A stretch of 7,988 bases of DNA from Candidatus Omnitrophota bacterium (GTDB lineage: Bacteria > Omnitrophota > Gorgyraeia > Zapsychrales > JANLHA01): positions 1-7,988 of the forward strand of contig JANLHA010000210.1 in the NCBI GenBank assembly GCA_024653845.1, written 5' to 3'. A model generated the notes under the pieces. That model was not told the origin of the DNA and did not search any database. It saw nothing but the letters and a program-made list of their open reading frames with translations. This document shows positions 1 through 5,882 of this stretch, in pieces (the stretch's first letter is position 1; each line of letters starts with the position of its first letter). The translations under genes were made by a program, and so were the position numbers.

Positions 1-20
1 GATTAATCAGATGTAATTTT

Positions 21-26
21 GAGGTG
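21..26 (+). promoter_or_regulatory. Shine-Dalgarno sequence of cimA
   Basis: GAGGTG ends 3 bases before the ATG at 30, with its GAGG core 5 bases away. This decides the cimA start, because the upstream in-frame GTG at 24 lies inside this site. Bases 1-20 show no promoter. A TAA at 14-16 could end an upstream gene, but too little is present to tell. Confidence 0.6.
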
Positions 27-29
27 ACC

Positions 30-1595
30 ATGTCTCGTATCACCATTTATGACACAACATTAAGGGATGGATCTCAAACCGAAGGCATTTCGTTTACGGT
101 CAGCGATAAAATCAAGATCGCCGAGAAGCTGGATCAACTTGGCGTTCATTATATCGAAGGCGGCTGGCCAGGTTCGAATCCTAAGGACAAAGAATTTTTT
201 CCTTTAGCTTTGAAGAAGAAATTCAAACATTCGAAAATTGCCGCCTTTGGTTCGACCCGTCGAGCCAATGTCGCAGCTGCGGATGATAGCAATTTGCAAG
301 AACTCATCAAGTCCGAAGCTCCGACGGTCACGATTTTTGGAAAGACTTGGGATTTGCATGTCACGGATGTGATCAAGACCACCCTCGATGAAAATTTGAA
401 AATGATTTCTGATTCAGTCAGTTTTTTGAAGAAGAAAAAACGAGAAGTTTTTTATGATGCCGAACACTTCTTTGATGGGTACAAACGCAATCCCAGCTAT
501 GCCTTGAAGACGATTCTTGCCGCCCAAGATGCTGGAGCGGATTGCATCATTTTTTGTGATACCAACGGGGGAACGCTTCCTGAAGAAGTTCGCCAGATCA
601 TTGGCCAGGTCAAGAAAAAAATTAAAACTCCTATGGGAATCCACACGCACAATGATTTGGATTTGTCGGTGGCCAACAGTTTGGCGGCCATCGAAATGGG
701 ATGCACGCAAGTTCAAGGAACTTTTAATGGACTGGGAGAGCGCTGTGGAAATGCCGATCTTTGTACAATCGTCGGGATTCTTCACACCAAACTGAAAATC
801 AAATCCATTCCCGACAACAAAGTGCCCTTGTTGCACGAAACGGCTTATTTCTTAAGTGAAATCAGCAACATCAAACTTGCTGATAATCATCCATTTGTTG
901 GGCATTCCGCTTTTGCCCACAAGGGAGGGGTTCACATCGATGCGATGCTAAAGAATCCTCTGGCCTATGAACATGTCGATCCGCAAGCTGTGGGGAATCA
1001 TCGTCGGTTTGTGACATCCGAATTGGCCGGGAAGATGCCGATTGTTTTGAAAGCGCAAAAACTCAAAGTCAATTTGGATAAAAAGTCGCCAGAAGTCAAG
1101 AAACTCCTCGAGGATCTTCAGCTCAAAGAACATCAGGGATATCAATTTGAAGCCGCGGATGCGTCATTTGAGCTTTTTGTAAAGAGATCCTTGCACCAGT
1201 ATAAACCGTTTTTTAAGTTGGAAGGATTCAAGGTCTCGACGGAAAAACGTTTTGATGAACGTCTTTTTGCCGAAGCTTCGGTTCGGCTTGAGGTCAATGG
1301 CAAGGAAGAATTTTCTGCAGCGCAAGGTGATGGGCCGGTGGATGCCCTTGACCGCGCTCTTCGTCAGGTGTTAACCAAATTTTATCCCAGTTTAGGAGAT
1401 ATGCATCTTCGCGATTACAAAGTGCGTGTTTTGGATACGATGGGAGGGACCGCTGCGCGCGTGCGTGTTCTCATCGAGTCTCAAGACGGCAGCGATTCGT
1501 GGACGACGATGGGTGTTCATGAAAATATCATCCAAGCAAGTTGGGAAGCCCTCATTGATAGTATCGAATATAAATTATTAAAAGATCAGAAGTGA
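30..1595 (+). CDS. cimA: (R)-citramalate synthase, CimA type
   Basis: The 521-residue product should condense pyruvate with acetyl-CoA to (R)-citramalate, the first step of the threonine-independent route to 2-oxobutyrate and isoleucine, in the cytoplasm. The N-terminal half is an HMGL-type TIM barrel. It opens with DTTLRDG (Arg12, Asp13), followed by the CimA-style stretch IEGGWPGSNPKD. The divalent-metal site is visible as HTHND (His205, His207) and GERCGN (Asn241). The C-terminal part, about residues 385-515, is a LeuA-type allosteric dimerisation domain with GDGPVDALDRAL and GVHENIIQASWEAL, so feedback control by isoleucine or leucine is plausible. The length is normal for CimA. The ATG at 30 is preferred over the in-frame GTG at 24, because GAGG at 21-24 sits 5 bases before the ATG and overlaps the GTG. 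2-Isopropylmalate synthase is the main alternative, but the WPGSNPKD region and the total length fit CimA better. The stop codon shares one base with valS. Confidence 0.93.
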   Translation: MSRITIYDTTLRDGSQTEGISFTVSDKIKIAEKLDQLGVHYIEGGWPGSNPKDKEFFPLALKKKFKHSKIAAFGSTRRANVAAADDSNLQELIKSEAPTVTIFGKTWDLHVTDVIKTTLDENLKMISDSVSFLKKKKREVFYDAEHFFDGYKRNPSYALKTILAAQDAGADCIIFCDTNGGTLPEEVRQIIGQVKKKIKTPMGIHTHNDLDLSVANSLAAIEMGCTQVQGTFNGLGERCGNADLCTIVGILHTKLKIKSIPDNKVPLLHETAYFLSEISNIKLADNHPFVGHSAFAHKGGVHIDAMLKNPLAYEHVDPQAVGNHRRFVTSELAGKMPIVLKAQKLKVNLDKKSPEVKKLLEDLQLKEHQGYQFEAADASFELFVKRSLHQYKPFFKLEGFKVSTEKRFDERLFAEASVRLEVNGKEEFSAAQGDGPVDALDRALRQVLTKFYPSLGDMHLRDYKVRVLDTMGGTAARVRVLIESQDGSDSWTTMGVHENIIQASWEALIDSIEYKLLKDQK

Positions 1596-4252
1596 TGTCC
1601 GAGCTCTCCAAACAATTCAAGTTCCAAGATGTGGAAGATAAGTGGCTTGAGTATTGGCAGAAAAACAATGTTTTTCATGGTGCCGCCAACCCCCAGAAGA
1701 AGTCCTTTTCTGTCGTCATTCCTCCGCCCAATGTGACCGGCATTTTGCACATGGGCCATGCCCTTAATAATACTCTCCAGGATATCCTTGTTCGATATAA
1801 ACGTATGCAAGGTTTTGAAACATGCTGGATGGCAGGAACTGATCACGCTGGAATTGCGACTCAAAATGTCGTCGAGCGTGAGTTGGCTAAAGAAAAGAAA
1901 ACTCGTCATGACATCGGCCGAGAAGAGCTTTTGAAAAGACTCTGGGCTTGGAAAGATCAGTATGGCGATACCATTATCAACCAGCTGAAAAAAATCGGTG
2001 CGTCTTGCGATTGGCCTCGAACCCGTTTTACGATGGATCAGGAGTATTCGCAAGCGGTGCAAGAAGTTTTTATCCGTTTACATCAAAAGGGCCTGATTTA
2101 TCGCGGAGAATACATTATCAATTGGTGCCCTCGCTGTCAGACCGCCCTTTCCGATGAGGAAGCGGAACATCAAGAGCATCAAGGAAATCTTTATCATATC
2201 CGTTATCCTCTTCAAAAGCCTCTCAATGGTCGTGAATGGATTGTTGTCGCCACAACTCGTCCGGAAACCATGCTGGGAGATACGGCGGTTGCAGTGAATC
2301 CTACCGACGAACGATACAAGGATTTGATTGGCCAGAAACTTATTTTGCCTTTGATGAATCGAGAAATTCCCATTATTGCGGATGATTTTGTGGATCCCCA
2401 GTTTGGAACAGGGATGGTGAAGGTCACCCCGGCGCATGACCCGAATGACTTTCAGATGGGACGAAGACATGGTTTGAGTTTCGTGAATGTGATGCATCCT
2501 GATGGACGAATGAATGATTTGGCTGGCGAGTTTTCTGGCATGGACCGATTTGAGGCCCGTGAAAACATTATCGAACGATTGCGCGAATCTCAACAGTTAG
2601 AAAAAGTTGAAGCCCATGTTCATTCCGTTGGCCATTGTTATCGCTGTCACACGGTTGTTGAACCATATCTTTCCAAGCAATGGTTTGTGCGAATGAAACC
2701 TTTGGCGGAACCAGCGCTGCGTGTCGTTCAAGAAGGGAAAATCAAATTTTATCCTGAACGATGGACCAAGGTGTATACGAATTGGATGGAGAACATTCGC
2801 GATTGGTGCATTTCCCGACAAATTTGGTGGGGACACCGGATTCCTGCATGGTATTGTGCCGAAGGCGACGCGGGTCGAGAGAAATGTCAGGAACCGATCA
2901 TCTCAAAAGATCGTCCTGTAAAATGTCTGCAATGTGGTTGCACAACGTTTCGACAAGACGATGATGTTTTGGATACATGGTTCTCGTCGTGGTTGTGGCC
3001 ATTTGCCACGTTTGGCTGGCCTGAAAAGACAAAAGATTTAGAATATTTTTATCCGACCAAATCCCTTTTTACTGCCTCCGAAATCATTTTCTTCTGGGTG
3101 GCTCGGATGATCATGGCGGGATTGGAATTCATGGATGATGTTCCATTCTCCGAAGTCTATATCCACGGGACGGTACGCGACTCCAAGGGAAGAAAAATGT
3201 CGAAGTCTCTGGGGAACGCCATTGATCCTTTGGAGATTATCAACGAGTATGGGGCTGATGCTCTTCGATTCAGCCTGATCATTAACTCAGGGCAGGATCT
3301 TTTCATTTCTAAAGAGAAATTTGAAATTGGCCGCAATTTTGCTAACAAAATTTGGAACGCGTCTCGTCTCATTCTTCTCAATGTGCCCGAGGGAAATCAA
3401 ATTATCGATTTGAAAAAAGACGTTGATGTGCGTCAATTGGATTTGCCGTCCCGATGGATCATTTCTCGTTTTTTTACAACATTGAAAAATGTGGAGCAGG
3501 CCATTGAGGGCTATCGATTCTCGGAAGCCGAAACGTTGATCCAGGATTTTTTCTGGGGGAATTTTTGTGACTGGTATTTGGAAATTAGCAAGAATAAGTT
3601 TACAGATTCCAGCGTACAAAAAGTTGCCTTAGGCATTTTGCAGCAATCTGTTGGAATGATTCATCCTTTCATGCCGTTTGTTACCGAGGAATTATGGCAA
3701 CATGTTGGAGGGAAGGACCAACGTTGTTTGGCTTCATCTTCTTGGCCGAAATCGGAGACCTCATTGATCAACGCTGTAGTGGAGCAAGATATGCAAGCAT
3801 TGATGGATGTTGTCGCCGTAGGTCGCAATATCAAAATGAATTGGAATATCAAGCTGCAGCAAGAGATTGAATGTCAATTCGCAACGGAAGATGAGCGGCA
3901 TGTCAAATTGTTGGAAGAAAATATGAATATGCTCAAATCTCTTTTACGGATCAACACGTTCTCGATCGCCAACTATTTTACAAAAAATCAGGATTCCGCT
4001 GTTGGGGTTGTTGGCAGGATCAAATTTCTCATTCCTTTGGGTAATCTGATTGATGTTCAAAAGGAGAAGCAGCGCATTCTACAAGATATTCAAGAACAGA
4101 AAAAACATCTCACTGGCCTTTCAGCTCGGCTTGAAAACCAAGATTTTGTTAAGAAAGCCCCCCCAGATATTGTTGAAAAAGACCAAGTCCGTTTGAAAAC
4201 TTTGACGATCAAGATTAAAGAGCTTGAAGAAGTTGTTCAGAACTTAGGTTGA
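1595..4252 (+). CDS. valS: Valine--tRNA ligase
   Basis: This 885-residue class I aminoacyl-tRNA synthetase activates valine and charges tRNA-Val in the cytoplasm. The Rossmann fold carries the HIGH-type motif HMGH at 52-55, in the valine-specific context PPPNVTGILHMGH. The KMSKS loop is at 534-538. Between them is the CP1 editing domain, which clears mischarged threonine, with TTRPETMLGD (220-229) and HDPND (281-285). Cys pairs at 178/181 and 348/351, and a set at 421, 431, 444 and 447, suggest zinc knuckles of the Thermus-like kind rather than the Cys-poor E. coli type. An anticodon-binding helical domain follows (DWYLEISKNKF). The last ~70 residues form the usual C-terminal tRNA-binding coiled coil (GNLIDVQKEKQRI...). 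Length is typical. Translation probably starts at ATG 1595, overlapping the cimA stop as TGATG. GTG 1592 is an in-frame alternative adding one residue. There is no strong Shine-Dalgarno sequence, so coupling to cimA translation is likely. No T-box leader is present. Confidence 0.98.
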   Translation: MSELSKQFKFQDVEDKWLEYWQKNNVFHGAANPQKKSFSVVIPPPNVTGILHMGHALNNTLQDILVRYKRMQGFETCWMAGTDHAGIATQNVVERELAKEKKTRHDIGREELLKRLWAWKDQYGDTIINQLKKIGASCDWPRTRFTMDQEYSQAVQEVFIRLHQKGLIYRGEYIINWCPRCQTALSDEEAEHQEHQGNLYHIRYPLQKPLNGREWIVVATTRPETMLGDTAVAVNPTDERYKDLIGQKLILPLMNREIPIIADDFVDPQFGTGMVKVTPAHDPNDFQMGRRHGLSFVNVMHPDGRMNDLAGEFSGMDRFEARENIIERLRESQQLEKVEAHVHSVGHCYRCHTVVEPYLSKQWFVRMKPLAEPALRVVQEGKIKFYPERWTKVYTNWMENIRDWCISRQIWWGHRIPAWYCAEGDAGREKCQEPIISKDRPVKCLQCGCTTFRQDDDVLDTWFSSWLWPFATFGWPEKTKDLEYFYPTKSLFTASEIIFFWVARMIMAGLEFMDDVPFSEVYIHGTVRDSKGRKMSKSLGNAIDPLEIINEYGADALRFSLIINSGQDLFISKEKFEIGRNFANKIWNASRLILLNVPEGNQIIDLKKDVDVRQLDLPSRWIISRFFTTLKNVEQAIEGYRFSEAETLIQDFFWGNFCDWYLEISKNKFTDSSVQKVALGILQQSVGMIHPFMPFVTEELWQHVGGKDQRCLASSSWPKSETSLINAVVEQDMQALMDVVAVGRNIKMNWNIKLQQEIECQFATEDERHVKLLEENMNMLKSLLRINTFSIANYFTKNQDSAVGVVGRIKFLIPLGNLIDVQKEKQRILQDIQEQKKHLTGLSARLENQDFVKKAPPDIVEKDQVRLKTLTIKIKELEEVVQNLG

Positions 4253-4262
4253 ATCATTTATA

Positions 4263-5117
4263 ATGAATAAGGTAAAGAAAACAACAATGTCCTCGCTGAT
4301 TGCCACAGCGATTACCGAGGACCAGTGCCGGCGTGACTTGACAACACGTGCGCTCGTTTCTAAAGAAATGAAAGCCACGGCGGTTGTGATCGCTAAAGAA
4401 GAAGGTGTTGTTTATGGTTTAGAGTTGGTCAAGGCGGTTTTTCAGAAATTTGATTCACGTATCAAAGTCAAGATGTTGGCTCGCGAAGGTCAACATGTCA
4501 AAAAAGGGCAGAATGTTTTACAGGTCCAAGGACGTGCAAGAGCGATTCTTTCCGGGGAACGGGTTGCTTTGAACCTTTTGAGTCATTTGTCGGGGATTGC
4601 AACGTTGACAAATGAATTTGTTCGTCGCGTGTATCCTTTTAAGGTCAAGATTTTAGATACACGAAAAACATTGCCAGGTTTGCGAAGTCTTCAAAAGATG
4701 GCTGTACGATATGGGGGAGGGGTTAATCATCGGATGAATCTTTCGGAAATGATCATGATCAAAGATAATCATCATAAAATCATTGCTCAGCAAAAGAAGT
4801 CGCTTATTGGTCTTATTCAAGATCTTCGTAAGAAAGTTTCGGTTCCTATCGAAGTTGAAGTGGATGATCTCGAGCAATTGAGCGTAGTCTTGCAAGCAAG
4901 GCCGGATGTCGTCCTTTTGGATAATATGAATCTTTCGCAATTAAGACGGGCTGTGGAAATGAGGAAGATGTCTGCTCCCAACGTTCTTTTAGAAGCCTCT
5001 GGAGGAATTCATCTGGGTAATGTGCGTCCGATTGCTCAGACGGGTGTTGACAGAATTTCAATAGGTGCTTTGACTCATTCGGCAAAAGCCTTGGATTTCT
5101 CAATCGAAGTGAAGTGA
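4263..5117 (+). CDS. nadC: Nicotinate-nucleotide diphosphorylase (carboxylating), quinolinate phosphoribosyltransferase
   Basis: The 284-residue enzyme converts quinolinate and PRPP to nicotinate mononucleotide, CO2 and pyrophosphate, the final reaction of the de novo branch of NAD synthesis. The N-terminal alpha/beta sandwich is followed by the QPRT barrel. Family signatures are all present: DTRKTLPGLR (132-141), GGGVNHR (His156, Arg157), IKDNH (Lys167-His170), EVEVDD (Glu197, Glu199), LLDNM (Asp220) and EASGGI near the phosphate site. The C-terminal GVDRISIGALTHS is also typical. The N-terminal family motif is degenerate: EDQCRRDLTT, with Arg where Gly is common. This is probably tolerated. 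The related ModD branch is less likely, because the NHRMNL and IKDNH blocks are NadC-like. The gene starts 10 bases after valS. ATG 4287 is an alternative start giving 276 residues. Neither has a clear Shine-Dalgarno sequence, though AAGG at 4269-4272 would lie 14 bases before 4287. No nadA or nadB is in view. Confidence 0.95.
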   Translation: MNKVKKTTMSSLIATAITEDQCRRDLTTRALVSKEMKATAVVIAKEEGVVYGLELVKAVFQKFDSRIKVKMLAREGQHVKKGQNVLQVQGRARAILSGERVALNLLSHLSGIATLTNEFVRRVYPFKVKILDTRKTLPGLRSLQKMAVRYGGGVNHRMNLSEMIMIKDNHHKIIAQQKKSLIGLIQDLRKKVSVPIEVEVDDLEQLSVVLQARPDVVLLDNMNLSQLRRAVEMRKMSAPNVLLEASGGIHLGNVRPIAQTGVDRISIGALTHSAKALDFSIEVK

Positions 5118-5123
5118 ACGTTG

Positions 5124-5129
5124 AGGAGG
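5124..5129 (+). promoter_or_regulatory. Strong Shine-Dalgarno sequence AGGAGG
   Basis: A perfect AGGAGG lies 9 bases before the ATG at 5139, inside the 21-base gap after nadC. It fixes the start of the exported helical protein. The in-frame TTG at 5121 would put this site inside the coding region and would add an Arg-rich hexapeptide before the signal sequence. It is the strongest ribosome-binding site in the window, so this gene may be translated more than its operon neighbours. Confidence 0.8.
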
Positions 5130-5138
5130 AGAAAAATT

Positions 5139-5861
5139 ATGAAACATTTTATTCCTTTTTTAATTTTGACCTGGTTTTTTGGAATTACGGGAATGGCCCT
5201 TTCTCAGGAGAAAGCTTTAGAAACACTCACGCCACCAACGAATTCTATGGAAGTTGAAGATCCCGATGAACTCAGTGAAGCCACCATCTTTGATGATAAA
5301 CTTTTGATTCAAGGATATAGCGAAAAATATCAGGAAGAGCCTCAAAATGTCATCATTGAAATGATTAAAGATGATTCTTTGAACCCGCTCAAAATGTCCG
5401 CGGCCATCAGAGTTTTTCGTGAGCAATATAGTCAGAAGCTTTTCTCTCGGGATAAAATTTTAATGGAAAAAACACTCCTTCGTCGATTGAGTCGAACGGA
5501 GTCACCCTTCGTTCAAGTCGAGGCGATCTATACTTTGGCAATGATGAACCGTTACCGCTATTTCAAGCCTATGATCCCAGCTTTGATTCTTAAATTGGAT
5601 CATTACAATTCAATGGTCAATGAATTGGCTTATGAATATTTAAACAAAACACTCGAAAACGGGAATACGCGTGTTCGAGAAGCGCGAATTGTTTTTACCA
5701 CATTACGTCGAATGCTTTTTCTTTCCCGTAAGCGTTTAGCAGAAACCAAAGAGCCGGATGCGCGGTTGCAACAAAAAATCAAATTGGTCCGTTGGGCGAT
5801 CAAAACCCTGGGAACTCAAGAGATTCGAAGGCTTCCTCCAGAAGTGATCCATTTGTTTTAA
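5139..5861 (+). CDS. Exported alpha-helical, HEAT-like protein of unknown function
   Basis: I do not recognise a specific family. The 240-residue product begins with a Sec signal peptide: MKH, then a hydrophobic stretch FIPFLILTWFFGITG, with probable cleavage after ALS at about residue 22. There is no lipobox Cys, so it should be a soluble periplasmic protein in a diderm host. Residues 25-50 are acidic and Pro-rich, probably disordered. From about 55 onward the sequence is predicted to be almost wholly helical. Residues 122-172 look like two HEAT-type helical hairpins (SPFVQVEAIYTLAMM, then SMVNELAYEYLNKTL). The tail, about 178-232, is strongly basic (RKRL, RLQQKIKLVRWAIK). No catalytic motif is visible, so a binding or scaffold role is the safest inference. 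It lies 21 bases after nadC and 21 bases before the CPBP membrane protease gene. It could be a partner of that protease, but this rests only on adjacency. Confidence 0.8.
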   Translation: MKHFIPFLILTWFFGITGMALSQEKALETLTPPTNSMEVEDPDELSEATIFDDKLLIQGYSEKYQEEPQNVIIEMIKDDSLNPLKMSAAIRVFREQYSQKLFSRDKILMEKTLLRRLSRTESPFVQVEAIYTLAMMNRYRYFKPMIPALILKLDHYNSMVNELAYEYLNKTLENGNTRVREARIVFTTLRRMLFLSRKRLAETKEPDARLQQKIKLVRWAIKTLGTQEIRRLPPEVIHLF

Positions 5862-5866
5862 AAATG

Positions 5867-5873
5867 AAAGAGG
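5867..5873 (+). promoter_or_regulatory. Shine-Dalgarno sequence for the GTG-start protease gene
   Basis: AAAGAGG lies 9 bases before the GTG at 5883. It supports that start for the CPBP protein, where no nearby in-frame ATG gives a better N-terminus. The start yields a short basic leader (MRISPR) followed directly by a membrane helix. An out-of-frame ATG at 5864 opens only a 12-codon frame and is ignored. Confidence 0.6.
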
Positions 5874-5882
5874 TTCTTCATT

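Noticed and set aside
1..29. Possible end of an upstream gene (frame ending TAA at 14-16)
   Set aside because: Only four codons are visible, too few to support a gene. An upstream aspartokinase or other amino acid gene would be guesswork.
414..836. Minus-strand open frame of 140 codons inside cimA
   Set aside because: It lies wholly antisense to conserved catalytic-domain codons, has no recognisable domain, and looks like a codon-bias shadow.
1586..2593. Two long minus-strand open frames (158 and 171 codons) opposite valS
   Set aside because: They mirror the valS reading frame, show no family motifs, and lie antisense to the well-conserved HIGH and editing regions.
4749..4790. Repetitive ATCATGATCA / AATCATCAT stretch in nadC
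   Set aside because: It encodes the conserved MIMIKDNHH block, so the apparent repeat follows from the protein sequence.
4263..5117. ModD (molybdenum-linked QPRT paralogue), given the molybdoenzyme gene downstream
   Set aside because: The full NadC signatures are present, and the molybdoenzyme gene is almost 3 kb away with its own promoter.
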